A stretch of DNA of 64,000 bases from Flammulina velutipes (GCA_011800155.1 CM022373.1:2232001-2296000), one strand, 5' to 3'. Shown: positions 47,629 to 57,737, numbered from the stretch's first letter. Numbers and translations: made by a program. Notes: generated by a model from the sequence alone, not told the origin.

Positions 47629-48891
47629 CTACGGACTCCTACCTATCCTCCGAGTATGGCTCTCGTACTCCAGTGACGCCAGTACGAATGCGGCTGATCC
47701 AAGCACACTATTATATCTTATCGGCTGACCGACATAATACTGCGGGAAAGCCTCAGTCAAAGCCAGGTCGCCACGGAGTGACAGGCTCACCTCGTAGGAC
47801 GCTGTCGAATTCAAACTACACACAGAAACTGTCCCATTGTATCCGATGACCCCATCACCATCGTCGACGACAAACGAGTCGATGATGTACTCATACGCTC
47901 GGGATGCTACGTCCGTGTAGACTGACTCGGAGGCGTATGTCGAATTTATATCTTCGCGTTTGAGATATCCTAACCGGACGCCTTTGAGCAGGGAATACAC
48001 AAACATCGCACTTCCGCTCGACTCGATGTAGTTTCCCTGTCTTCCTGGCTGATCCAGAACCTGCCACCACGCCCCCGACTCTGGATCAACCCCTTCCCCC
48101 AAAGCCTGCGCAAGTTGCCCAAAGCGGCTCTGGAGGTGCTTCCACTCTTTCGACTGGTGGCTGATGGGGAGCAATTGCAATGTGTCCACGAGGGCCATTG
48201 TATACCATCCTAGACTGCGGCCCCATACATGCGGACTGGCGCCAGTAATCGAATCGGCCCACACAGCCGTTTTCGACTCATCGTATCCGTGGACCAACAT
48301 CCCCGTCGTGTTCATAGAGCAGTGCTGCCACAGCAACTCGAGCTGAAGTAGGACGTCCTTGATCACGGCGGTAGAGATGTCCGTGTCGTAGAGCGTGGTG
48401 TAATAGGTGTAGAATGGCGTAAGCGAATACATCCCGTCTAGATACGACCAGTGTGGATAGACGTAATACCACAATCCGCCCTCTCTATTTCGTGTGTTCA
48501 GATTGACAGACTCGCGGAGTGCTTCAAAAGCCTGGCGGTAAGTCTCGTTGCCAGTTTGCTCGTACAATTCGATAAGGTTATTCCCATTGGAAAGTCTATC
48601 CAGAGAATATGACGTGTCCTGCACCGAATTGCTAACAGAACTAACAACCGAGTCCACGCTCGTCTGGATGTACTGCGCCACACGTACAGTCAACGAGTCA
48701 TTCGGATACTGCTCGACCAGTCGTCGGAAGGCCTTTTGAGTGAAGCCAGTCTGAAGCAACTCTGACACATCGCCTGTGTTCGTCAGAATACCCTGACCGC
48801 GAGCCATGATGCTTTCTGCCATCCAAAATGAGTAGGATAAGGCCCGTACAAGTCCTGGAAGTAGCAGTATTATCCAACTCAAAGCGGGCAT
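47629..48891 (-). CDS. Glycoside hydrolase family 105 (unsaturated rhamnogalacturonyl hydrolase-like)
   Basis: GH105 enzymes cleave unsaturated uronyl residues from oligosaccharides released from pectin (rhamnogalacturonan). The start at 48891 gives a hydrophobic signal peptide (M-P-A-L-S-W-I-I-L-L-L-P-G-L-V-R-A-L-S). The protein is 420 residues from a single exon, which is unusual for this window. Family marks include G-L-W-Y-Y-V-Y-P-H-W-S-Y-L-D-G-M-Y with the catalytic-type Asp, W-A-D-S-I-T-G-A-S-P-H-V-W-G-R-S-L-G-W-Y, and the late Y-Y-V-G-Q-P-I-R-Y-N-S-V-L-G-S-A-A-F. An upstream in-frame ATG at 49131 would add 80 residues that do not look like protein. Confidence 0.82.
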   Translation of the reverse strand: MPALSWIILLLPGLVRALSYSFWMAESIMARGQGILTNTGDVSELLQTGFTQKAFRRLVEQYPNDSLTVRVAQYIQTSVDSVVSSVSNSVQDTSYSLDRLSNGNNLIELYEQTGNETYRQAFEALRESVNLNTRNREGGLWYYVYPHWSYLDGMYSLTPFYTYYTTLYDTDISTAVIKDVLLQLELLWQHCSMNTTGMLVHGYDESKTAVWADSITGASPHVWGRSLGWYTMALVDTLQLLPISHQSKEWKHLQSRFGQLAQALGEGVDPESGAWWQVLDQPGRQGNYIESSGSAMFVYSLLKGVRLGYLKREDINSTYASESVYTDVASRAYEYIIDSFVVDDGDGVIGYNGTVSVCSLNSTASYEVSLSLRGDLALTEAFPQYYVGQPIRYNSVLGSAAFVLASLEYESHTRRIGRSP

Positions 48892-49289
48892 AATGGCAGG
48901 CCTGGTTGGGCGTAGCTTCTCGGGCGCCGCCGCCAGTGGTGGTGGTGGTGGGTGAAAGATGATGGTGGCCCGGGGAATACAGCAGAAATCTCCGACCAGC
49001 TGACGAACTTCCGTAAGGGCGTTTCGACCTATGTCGACCTGTTTCATAGTGCAGTAATTTACACTGATAGGTAGTTTACAACTAAAAGATGCATGCTTAT
49101 CATGCGCTGGATTGCGAACCCAATTGTCCACCTAAGCCCCTCCGAGTCCTACAGAGCAGAAATCATAATGTTAATGGTGGGAGTTAGTCCTCCCTTTATA
49201 ACAAACAAACTCTGCCTTCCGCGGGGGGAAATTCGTTTATGTCAGTGCTTTTTGACATATATTTCTGCCTCTCCAGCCATCCATCTTGA
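48892..49289. other. Intergenic region
   Basis: This 398-bp stretch lies between the GH105 start and the stop of the charged-tail secreted protein. No gene is seen. Confidence 0.35.
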
Positions 49290-50212
49290 CTATTCGTCGT
49301 CCTTTGACTTTTTCTTGGTAGGTTTCTCGTCATCATCCTCGTGCCCCCCGTCCCCCTCATCGTCCTCGTCCTCGTCCTCGTCCTCGTCTTCCTCTGTCTT
49401 CTTCTTCTCTGTCTTCTTCTCTGTCTTCTTCTTTGTCTGCGTTTCGTTGTCGCCCCCTTCTTCCTTCCTCTCGTCGTCTTCTTCGTCGTCCTCTTCGTCG
49501 TCCTCGTCGTCCCCTTTTTCGTCCCCCTCGTTGTCCCCTTCCTCTGTCTTCGCCCCTCCTCCCTTCTTGGTCTCCTTCTCTGTTTTCTCCCCCTCTTCAT
49601 CCTCCTTTTTCGTCCCTTTCTCCGTATCCTTATTTGTTTTAGATTCATCGTCGCCTTCTGTCTTTTCTCCCTTGTTCTCGTCTTCTTTCGTCTTCTCATC
49701 CTCCCCCTTCTTGTCCTTGTCCGTCCCGGTACCAAGATCAATTCCCAACTGTAGATCTATGAGCTCTTGAACGGAATATCCAATCGGAACACCAATTGGG
49801 TCTATATCGCATCCGAAACGAGCTAACCAATAAGCCACAATCAGTGGCGTAATATTGAGGATAAATGCTGATACTCACTGCATTTATCGCAACAAAGGCC
49901 CTGGCCAGGTATCATCTTGTTATCCTTATCCTTACAGTAATCGACCGGTTGCGAGGCGTGAAGACATCTGATGTTGCCTTCGATTTTCTTGGTGCTGCCT
50001 GTGATGTTCAACTTGCTTTCGATTATATCGATGACCGGCATGTTGAAGCAATAGCAGTTCTCGTCCTTCTTTTTCTGTTCGTCCTCCTTCTGTTCGTCCT
50101 TCTTCCGCAAGGTCGAGTTCAACTGCGCCCGGGTGGGCTTCCTGGTGGGTAGGGCACCGACAGACAGGATAGTGGTGACGAGGAAAGTAATTATTATGGG
50201 ATGAGGATACAT
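49290..50212 (-). CDS. Secreted Cys-rich protein with long Lys/Glu/Asp tail (copy 1)
   Basis: I do not recognise the family. Two exons (50212-49879 and 49822-49290, intron GTGAGT..TAG of 56 bases) give 288 residues. A signal peptide (I-I-I-T-F-L-V-T-T-I-L-S-V-G-A) is followed by P-T-R-K-P-T-R-A-Q-L-N-S-T-L-R-K-K. A small Cys-rich domain comes next (C-Y-C-F-N-M-P ... R-C-L-H ... Y-C-K-D ... G-L-C-C-D-K-C-T-R-F-G-C) and ends P-I-G-V-P-I-G-Y-S. The remaining 150 or so residues are almost pure Asp, Glu, Lys, Thr and Gly, surely disordered. The gene at 51246-51820 has the same layout, so the pair are tandem duplicates. A secreted or wall-associated role is inferred only from the signal peptide. 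Confidence 0.68.
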
Positions 50213-50294
50213 CTGCCTGGAATTTCTGCGGGATGTACTCCAGGCTAAGGCGTGCCGAAAATTGCGAACGTTCCCATATCCCCAGACTTTTATA
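50213..50294 (-). promoter_or_regulatory. Promoter of copy 1, shared with copy 2
   Basis: Reading toward the gene there is TATAAAA (50288-50294, reverse strand), then a block GCAATTTTCGGC...TTAGCCTGGA and finally GCAGAAAT just before the start codon. The same three parts in the same order occur upstream of copy 2 (51821-51930). This supports duplication including the promoter. Confidence 0.4.
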
Positions 50295-51245
50295 CCGAAG
50301 GGTTGTGGAGGACTACGACGGCTATGTCAACCATGACGACTTGTCGTATATGGAAATCCAAGCATTCAACGATAGAATCGGCAGAGAAAGAGAGGTCCCC
50401 CAGAATTACACGTCTCGTACGTGGACAGCCGAATCTGAAGAATGGACTAGGACTGATGTTAATACCTCGAAGCAAAAAGTTGAGGGTCGAACATGACAAC
50501 GGATTTGCGTGGTCGTGTAGTGCGGAATCCATGGACGATAGTTGCTCGATTTCCAACCCTACAAAGGTAGTTGCCTTGTCGATATGAGTAACCATAATAC
50601 ACATCAAATATGGGGTACTGCGGGAGCCTTTGAATATCATGAGTGAGATTAGGGTGTTCCGATGAGTAAACCGACTAACCGTCAGTACTAGTCCCGCCGC
50701 CCAATATTCTTTGCGCAAGCACGATTCATAGTCTAATCCTCTAGCTTTGTTGGCCGTGACCTATGTGGAGTGTCGAAGAGAGATGGACGTGGCTACCGTT
50801 GAACGACGTCGCTGTTGTCAGTCAAGGCGTAACGAATGCAGCACATATAGGTGGAGAGCAGTGCTTGAGCAGCTGTAATAAGCCGGTTATCCTGTGCAAA
50901 TGACTTGGCAGAAAGTTAGGCAATGAGCAGAGGGAAGGAGCTGTGTCACGCACTCAAAGTCGCCCTCAGGCCGGGGGTTCCGAATCACGCATTTTGTCGT
51001 TCGCGTTTGGTTCGCATCCTTCAGGCCTCAGGCCTCAGTGCTAAATCGCTGATGGCGTCAACGGACTTGCTCGAAATGTATGCCATGTCTGCGATTGAGA
51101 TTACTTATAGAATATCGGAATAAGTTGCAATGAACGTGATGGGGAGAGCAACAGAGCTTAATTTCATCAATTCCATATGTCATGTACTAGACATGCATTA
51201 GATTTACGGTAATCATTCATCTCCATCCTCCTCTTTCTTGTCTTC
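50295..51245. other. Intergenic region between the secreted pair
   Basis: About 950 bp without a supportable gene. An open frame at 50290-50718 (minus, 142 codons) has no family features and no intron support. A short tandem CAGGCCT repeat lies near 51025-51040. Confidence 0.35.
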
Positions 51246-51820
51246 TTAATCGTCTGTGTCTTCACCTTCTAGTGTCTCGCCGTCGTCTGAATCTGAATCT
51301 GAATCTGAAGAGTCGTCATCGTCATCATCCTTTTTCTTGTTTTCCTTTCCTTTCTTGTCCTTGCTCTCGGTCTTCGTCGAGGTGCCTAACGCGGCATCCG
51401 TAGCTTTCTTCCACTCCTCATCTACCAGTTTCCCATGACCTTCAATCATTGAATTACTCCCCCCAGTTTCGCTTGCGTTGTACCCAACCGAAATGCCATG
51501 CTTTGTCTCGCATCCGTATTCCGCTTCAGAGTGATCAATGCATGATACAGGCTAGAGGTTCACTGAAACTTACTGCATTCGTCACAGCAGCGCATTGAAC
51601 TGGCAACTTCGCGTATGTTACATTCCTCGTCATTCCTATCCGCGAAAACAGCATTGTGACATTTCACGGACTGATCGTCCGGTTTACTGAGCTGGAAGCA
51701 GAAGCATACTTGTTTTTCTTCCTTCTTCTGCAAAGCGGAATTTAGTGCGTATCCACTAGTTGGTCTGGCGACGATGGACACTGCAGAGGCAAAGAGGGCG
51801 AGCGAGGTTTGATAAAGCAT
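51246..51820 (-). CDS. Secreted Cys-rich protein with acidic tail (copy 2)
   Basis: I do not recognise the family. Two exons (51820-51574 and 51523-51246, 50-base intron with GTAAGT donor) give 174 residues. The layout equals that of the copy at 49290-50212: signal peptide (L-A-L-F-A-S-A-V-S-I-V-A-R), R-P-T-S-G-Y-A-L-N-S-A-L-Q-K-K, C-F-C-F-Q-L-S, C-H-N, C-N-I-R-E, M-R-C-C-D-E-C, an intron at the same codon, then T-E-Y-G-C-E-T-K-H-G-I-S-V-G-Y-N. The tail (K-D-K-K-G-K-E-N-K-K-K, then D-D-D-D-D-D-S-S-D-S-D-S-D) is shorter and richer in Asp/Ser. The cysteine positions and the intron are conserved while the tail is not. Confidence 0.66.
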
Positions 51821-52877
51821 CTGGGGATTTCTGCCAGAGAAGACCCGTTGAGATGTTTATCGTGCGTCCTGGCTAACGGCGAAAGAGCCAAAAATTGCCA
51901 GGGTTCCACCTACATAGGGTTATATATATAGATTCCTAGAAGAGCGAGATGAGACGATCATCGTCGCGAAGCCACATGTTGCCCTGCCAATCTCGAGATT
52001 CCTGACGACAGAAACGAGTGAATGACACTGGACGATACCGTAAGTAGAAGACAATGTAAAGAATGATATAAAGCACCCACAGTGAACGAGACAAATTATG
52101 GCAGATGCCCAACTTGAGAGAGAAAATTTTCGGTTATTTGATTCGCAACGGTTGCGCATGAGCTCAACACCGCAATGCGTTGCACAGTGGACCACCAGAA
52201 TGCAACATATCTATGTAGATACATGATGAGCCTGGGTGCGCCATATGAGGATATTTCGCCATAGCATTCGTAGTCGTACATACCTTGTACTACGCCGAAA
52301 GCACAGCTCCTGACTGGAGACCGCTGTTCATCATCCCCCTAGTGACGGCTTAGACCATTTCGTTCTAAAAGACATTCTATACAACTAGAATTGTCATTGT
52401 CGGGACTCGTAAAAAAAACAGTAGACGCACTCAAAGACGGCAAGTAACTACTTGTCGTTTCAACTCGGTATTTCCTTCGTTTCGGTGTCGTACGATGTCA
52501 TTGGATGCATTCTCATCGAGGAACGTGGCTTCTCGGTGTAATTGGATTGGATGGCGTGCAACCGTTTCTTGGACGATGACTGTAGGAGGGAGAAAAGATG
52601 CCGTTGAGATGCCGACGGCTCGGGAAATGACGCATACCTCAGCGAGACAACGTCTAAATTACAATACTTTAAGCAACCCTTCTCCATAATGCCGTAGTGG
52701 CATGTAAATCTCTGAGAAATTCAGTTGTACCTTCAAACACAGTATTTTTACTTATGCGGAGCTTACTGAGTGGTAGGGTTGAAGAAACCAGTCAATGTGT
52801 TACAAGCAGTGGAGATATATGTACAAGTCGATACAATCGTACATACAACAAACTATCATCCCTTTCACAATTGTGGA
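51821..52877. other. Intergenic region
   Basis: This 1,057-bp stretch contains the promoter of secreted copy 2, with TATATATATA at 51921-51930 and the conserved upstream block at about 51821-51901. The rest, to the 3' end of the coiled-coil gene, shows no gene that I can support. Confidence 0.4.
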
Positions 52878-54399
52878 TCACGCCACGCCACACGATTTAT
52901 CTACCTTTCTCCGTTTAGACCCGCCATCTTGTGTAGGCAGCTCTTCCAGCCCTCTCTTTTCGACCTCTTCCTTCTTGGAGAGGCTGCTCCCCACCATGAC
53001 GCACATAACACTATCATAGCTCCTTGGAAGCTTTTGCTCCCTTCGCACTTTCTCCTTGAGGAAGTTCCGCATCGTCACCAAGACATGTCGCAGCTCCTCG
53101 ACAGACAGGTCACCATTCTCAAGGGCATCATTGAGGGCATCACGTTCTTGTACGGTGCAGACATATTCTGCCATGTTGAGCCTTGAGCGTTTCTCAGCAT
53201 CGGCCTCGAAAGCTGGAGAGGAAGTGAGGGAGATATATAGGAAGAAGCGAAGTTTGTGCTCACTGCGTAGACAAGTCTCGTGTTCAGTCAACTTTGTCTT
53301 GAGAGATTCAATTTCTTTGCGGAGGGCGGTGGAGAGTTCTTGAGCCTGGTCCCGTTCCATGGTGATTCCAGCGATGCGCGTCTCTGTAACACGGTGCTTT
53401 GTGTCGAGAGCTGAACACAGGATGAACGCCGCAGACTTTATTATTCAAGTGGAGTAGAGGGACCGACCTGAACGTTCCTCCTTTGAATCATTGAGAGCTT
53501 TTTCTAGCTCGGTTATACGCTTAGTTCGCGCCGCATCTGTCGCTTGTGCGTTCTTTAGGTCAGAGCGAACGTTACTCAGGCTTGCTTGACTTTTCTGAAG
53601 AGCTAGGATGGAGGTCAATAAACCGTTACACTCATGTATTCAACCGTTGTGCTCACCAATACTGTCTTGGTCCCCTTTCTTAACTAACTCTTCCAACGCT
53701 ACAATCCGTTCACGTTGGATCTTAACCTCGTTGAGGGCCCCGGACGCTTTGGTGAGCTCCTCCTTGGTTTGTTCGAGTTCTCGTTCGAGAGCTATCGAAA
53801 CCGATACATATAAATACCAGGATGATGGTGGCCGTAAAACTTACTAATTATCTTTTCTAGCCTCTGGGCAGAGAAATTGTTTGCGCGGTCTCGGGAAGAG
53901 CGGGCGTCATCTAGCTCTCTGTCAGCTTCTTCCAATTGGGACTCTGTCTTTTTGAGCTTTCGATACATAGCTACAAGGTGCATTGGGACTTTCAGAGTCT
54001 TGAAAGTGAGAGTAGCACTGACCTGCCCTTTCCTCTAGTAATGCGTAATCAGGATTGGTTGTCCAAGGCTAGTAGACGATGAGGCCTTGCCTAAAATCAA
54101 TTCAATCTAGGCAGAACGAATGTAGACTCGAGCGCGCGCACCATCTAAGTCCTTCGTGAGATAATGGTTGGCTGGTAACGACGAATGTCAAAACGACAAG
54201 CAAGAGTGCCTTGGAACGAAGGACGCACTGGATCGACGTGCGCGTGAACTGCGAGTCTCTCGGGGTTGCGGTTGCATACTACTACCACACGAGTCGCTAA
54301 GGATTTGCACCTCATTATCTAAACCAAGTTGTGTTAAATTTCTACGATTGACATTACGGCGACTTGCCCGAGAAGTCGAAATCATCGTCGTCTGACATC
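52878..54399 (-). CDS. Coiled-coil protein with acidic N-terminus, multi-exon
   Basis: I do not recognise a named family. From M-S-D-D-D-D-F-D-F-S at 54399, a GC-AG intron (GCAAGT donor) leads to D-N-E-V-Q-I-L-S-D. Further introns join R-A-R-R-S to T-N-H-Y-L-T-K-D-L-D, and R-A-R to P-W-T-T-N-P-D-Y-A-L-L-E-E-R-A. The remaining six exons join in matching phase and are a long coiled coil (E-S-Q-L-E-E-A-D-R-E-L-D-D-A, L-E-R-E-L-E-Q-T-K-E-E-L, I-T-E-L-E-K-A-L-N-D-S). The C-terminal block, D-M/N-M-A-E-x-x-C...E-R-D-x-L-x-D-A-L then R-S-Y-D-S-V-M, ends in a basic patch (K-R-R-K-V, nuclear-signal-like). The block recurs in the broken copy at 56848-57304. A simpler model starting at 53983 is possible. 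The first three exons are least certain. Confidence 0.6.
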
Positions 54400-55137
54400 A
54401 AGTACGGATTTGGTGAGACTAGAAAAGGCGTAAGCGTGGACAACAATGCTGAGAGGTGAAACTTATTATTCTTGCCTATTTCAGAATGTTGACCAGGACC
54501 TTGTGGATGTAAGAAGTCAACGTCAGGCGATATCAACCATCGTGTTCTTTGAACTCGGTGTTGACAGTTAACATAAAACCACCGCTCGGCATTTACCGGT
54601 CAAAGAAGCAAGATGTGGCGCACAACACCCTCTAATTCGCGGACTAGCAATGTGGTCGGACTTCATCGACATAAGTGGCATGTACTGAGAGAGGGACATT
54701 GCGTTTTCGAATATACATCGGACTCCGAAGCTGCTGCGTCCTTGCGTCAAAATCAAACGTAAAAATCTTCATTCATCGTGTGGGATTGCGGTAAGGACAA
54801 CTTACAAGAGCCCGTCTGAGGTAGGCGGCGTCGCTAGAGAAGAGTCGATTGTAAAGAACGTAGTATGGAGCAAGTTGAACACAGAGCCTAGAGGACAATG
54901 TATTTGAAGGTTGAGCGCAGGAGTGAAGAATAGCCGGTTTGACGGACCGATGAACCGTAACCTCTTTAAGACGTTGACGATCATCCTCCTCAGCAGCCTG
55001 GCTTCCTCACAATCACACTTTCGCATGATAAACGCCAACTTCAAGTCTTCCAGGACGTAAAAGGCAACGACGTTCTTGTAGATTAGTACACGTGGCTCGC
55101 TGGAATACCAAATATCATACGCACCCAACACCAATCT
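54400..55137. other. Divergent intergenic region
   Basis: This 738-bp stretch separates the coiled-coil gene (minus) from the GID subunit gene (plus). A 206-codon antisense frame (54802-55422) overlaps it and the next gene's first exon, but has no family features. I see no other gene. Confidence 0.35.
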
Positions 55138-56314
55138 ATGGCCACAGCCGATACGTCTCTGATGATGGAGCATCCTTTCGCTCGAGTACCATACGAAGAC
55201 TTTCGCAGAGGATTTCGCACGGGCCAGAAACACGTCGAGAGGGAAGTAGCAGAGATGAAGAAACTTCTGGCGTCGCCAAGTATGCACGACGACGAGATGA
55301 TGGATGCGCTTATAGAACGAGCAAAAGGGCTTGAGGGGAAGGTGTGTTACACTCATCTTTGAACCCGGTGCATGATAGCTCACGAGCGCTATCCGATAGA
55401 TGAAAGACCTACACAGTTCCACGCTGTCGACCCTCCACGCGCGGCTGGAACATTTGAATTCCGGAAATCATGCGGAGACCCAATTGCAACGATGGCTTGT
55501 CGATTGGTGTCTACGCTCAGGCAAAGAGAAGACTGCGGTCGTGTTGGCTTCCTCCCCTTCCTTATCCTCCCTCGTCGATCTTCCTCTATTCCACACAATA
55601 GCCTCCATATCCGCGTCCCTACAAGAACACGACTGTGCACCTGCTCTCGCCTGGGCACGGAAGAACCGCATCGCCGCCCTCGAGTTTGAACTCCGTCTCC
55701 AGGAATTCATCGAGCTCTGCCGTGTTGGAGACGGTGCCATTGACTACTCCAAGAAGCATTTTCACGGATTCTGGGAGAAATACTCAGCCCAGATCACTCA
55801 GGCGATGGGTCTGCTTGCCTTTCCTCCTACGTCTCCGGAACCGCTTCCTGGACCATATAAGAAGTTGTACGCCACTACGCGTTGGGAGAGGCTGCAGGAA
55901 CTTTTCCGGAAGGCCGTGTATGATATGTACGGCCTTCCGCACGAACCTGTTCTATGGATGGCCATCTATGCCGGACTGGTCGCGTTGAAGCATCCCAGCG
56001 ATGTGGAAAGGAATGTCGATTGTCCGGTTTGCGAGTCGGCTTCTGAAACGGAGAGTAATCCGATTACTGCTCTAGCGAAGCTCGTCCCCTCGGCGCATCA
56101 CCCTAACTCTGTTATTGTGTGTCGAATTACTGGGAAGATCACTTCGGATGCGCTGGCTTTTCCGAATGGGTATGTGTATTCGAGGGAAGCGTTGGAGGAA
56201 ATGGCGTTTGCGGTAAGACGGAAGGGAGACTCATTGCAGGAGGGATGGGTGCGATGTCCGAGGAGTGGGGTTACGTGCGCGTTTGATGAGCTGAGGAAGG
56301 TTTTCATTAGCTGA
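55138..56314 (+). CDS. GID/CTLH ubiquitin ligase subunit Gid9/Fyv10 (MAEA)
   Basis: Gid9 is one of the two RING-type subunits of the GID (CTLH) E3 ubiquitin ligase, which in yeast degrades gluconeogenic enzymes on glucose addition. Two exons (55138-55341, 55400-56314) give 372 residues. The N-terminus E-H-P-F-A-R-V-P-Y-E-D-F-R-R-G-F-R-T matches the family. LisH/CTLH/CRA helices follow (L-Q-R-W-L-V-D-W-C-L-R, A-L-A-W-A-R-K-N-R). The degenerate RING has C-P-V-C, A-H-H-P-N-S-V-I-V-C-R-I-T-G-K, F-P-N-G-Y-V-Y-S-R-E-A-L-E-E-M-A and W-V-R-C-P. Length and domain order equal the fungal proteins. Confidence 0.92.
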
Positions 56315-56467
56315 GAGTGGCGGTCACTTCTCTATACATGTATTTTACTATGTTTAATGTGACGATATCCAGCGTCTCAGTTATGGCAGTCAATACTCAA
56401 AAAATCTCCAATTGGGTGGTTAATCCATGGTCTTTGTACAGAGCCTCCCAGTTCAACTTAAAAAGAT

Positions 56468-56551
56468 GGGCCTGACGGGGAATTGAACCCCGGACCTCCT
56501 CGATACGAGTTGACACCCTAACAAGGAATCATACTACTAGACCATCAGGCC
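56468..56551 (-). tRNA. tRNA-Pro (AGG) with 12-base intron
   Basis: Read on the minus strand, the acceptor stem GGCCTGA pairs with TCAGGCC plus discriminator C. The D arm is GGTCTAGTAGTATGAT, and the T arm is CGGGG-TTCAATT-CCCCG. The anticodon stem CCTTG pairs with CGAGG around a 19-base loop: the normal TTAGGGT loop with a 12-base insertion just after the anticodon-adjacent base, the standard position of eukaryotic tRNA introns. Total length is 84 bases (72 without the intron). The anticodon is AGG, so proline. CCA is not encoded, as expected for a nuclear tRNA. Confidence 0.92.
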
Positions 56552-56847
56552 GTGAATGTTGACGTGCGCGGCCACTTCTCGCCGCGACGCGTCGATGATC
56601 AGAAGCGCGAAGCGGGTATATTCCTTCAACTTAGCCCATCATATCGACGAAAGCAAAGGTATCCACAAGATCTGGAGTCCGAGTCTCCGTAAATCCAACG
56701 ATTATCCTCAAAACACGGCAACGCCAAAGCCAACTGCAAAATTCGACGCCCATGGATGATATTCACCTTTTATAACTGTAATGTACAAACAATCCCTCTT
56801 CAGCTTGGGCCAGTATGGGCGTGTATAGCAAGGATATCAATGATTTT

Positions 56848-57304
56848 ATGTATTCCCCGTCAAGTACCCTCCTGGAGAGGCAACGTGCAGAATCACGTCT
56901 GGAAGATTAGTACTGACCAAAGAACGCGACGAAGCTCGAGAACGTATCGACGCTCTCGAAGCACATTTCAAGGAACAACTTGCCGGTGAGTCGCTTCCCT
57001 TTACCAAGTACTCGCACGCTGATAACTCGTGTCAAGACGATGAACAGACACATTTCAGGCGCGACATGGCGGAATTACTCTGCATCAATGAAGAGAGAGA
57101 CAAGCTCTCTGACGCTTTGGCGAAAGGCACACCAGTGGCTCTGAAAGATGCAGTCGAGGCACATCTCAAGGTGCTCCAAGAGAAGGCCCAAAGGCATCGG
57201 ACATTTCCTAGGGGATATGAAGGCGCTATGAGTGTGCTATCTGGGAAATCGGATGGACCGGGAAAGAGGAAGGGACGACACTGCAATTGTGAAGAGGACA
57301 ATTG
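56848..57304 (+). pseudogene. Truncated, frameshifted copy of the coiled-coil protein C-terminus
   Basis: An open stretch from 56848 reads S-S-T-L-L-E-R-Q-R-A-E-S-R-L-E-D and hits a stop (TAG at about 56904-56906). Shifting frame across about five bases continues as L-T-K-E-R-D-E-A-R-E-R-I-D-A-L-E-A-H-F. A GTGAGT intron then joins to D-D-E-Q-T-H-F-R-R-D-M-A-E-L-L-C-I-N-E-E-R-D-K-L-S-D-A-L and R-G-Y-E-G-A-M-S-V-L, ending C-N-C-E-E-D-N. The second part aligns with the C-terminus of the gene at 52878-54399, including the position of the last intron. The upstream exons are absent. I infer a partial duplicate that has decayed; an alternative short real gene is less likely. Confidence 0.5.
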
Positions 57305-57383
57305 ACCTCAGAAAGAAGGCGAAGACTCATTAACATTAGATACCGCATCTATCGTGTTCTATGTACTGTGTGTTCTATGTACT

Positions 57384-57737
57384 TACTATCATGCCCTGTG
57401 TCATGGTTAGTCACCCACTTGTGGTTAACTCGTTGATGCTGGCCGTGAACGTGGATGGTTTTGCCCCGGATAAAGTGCATATCGTAGGTACTGTGGTATA
57501 TTATATTTCTATGAAAGTTGGGAGCGATATGTGAGCTAGAACTATTGCCAGTTGCCAGATAGTCGATCAAAAAAGTGAGTCCAAATGAAGAACTCGAGCT
57601 AGAGAGCTCGCAAGGACTAGTAAAAATTGTGGGAAAGTTGGAACATGTAGATATAGTGTATATACCACGTTTAAATGTCTTACATTCATATTACAGGCTT
57701 TGTGCGAACACCAGGACACCTATCGAGGCGCTCAAGA
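57384..57737 (+). repeat. Left arm of 354-bp inverted repeat
   Basis: This arm matches the reverse complement of 57893-58246 over its full 354 bases with about five mismatches by eye (roughly 98-99% identity). Open frames in the arms (for example M-I-D-Y-L-A-T-G-N-S-S) appear in both copies only because the DNA is duplicated. Confidence 0.9.

Noticed and set aside
49093..49770. Ser/Val-rich and Arg/Lys-rich open frames over the charged tail
   Set aside because: They are other-frame readings of the same CT/GA low-complexity tract; only the D/E/K frame connects by a good intron to a signal peptide and has a paralogue.
50290..50718. 142-codon minus-strand open frame between the secreted pair
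   Set aside because: Composition is unremarkable, no family features, and its upstream part gives no convincing start or introns.
54802..55422. 206-codon minus-strand open frame across the Gid9 first exon
   Set aside because: It overlaps a well-supported gene on the other strand and has no recognisable domain or splice partner.
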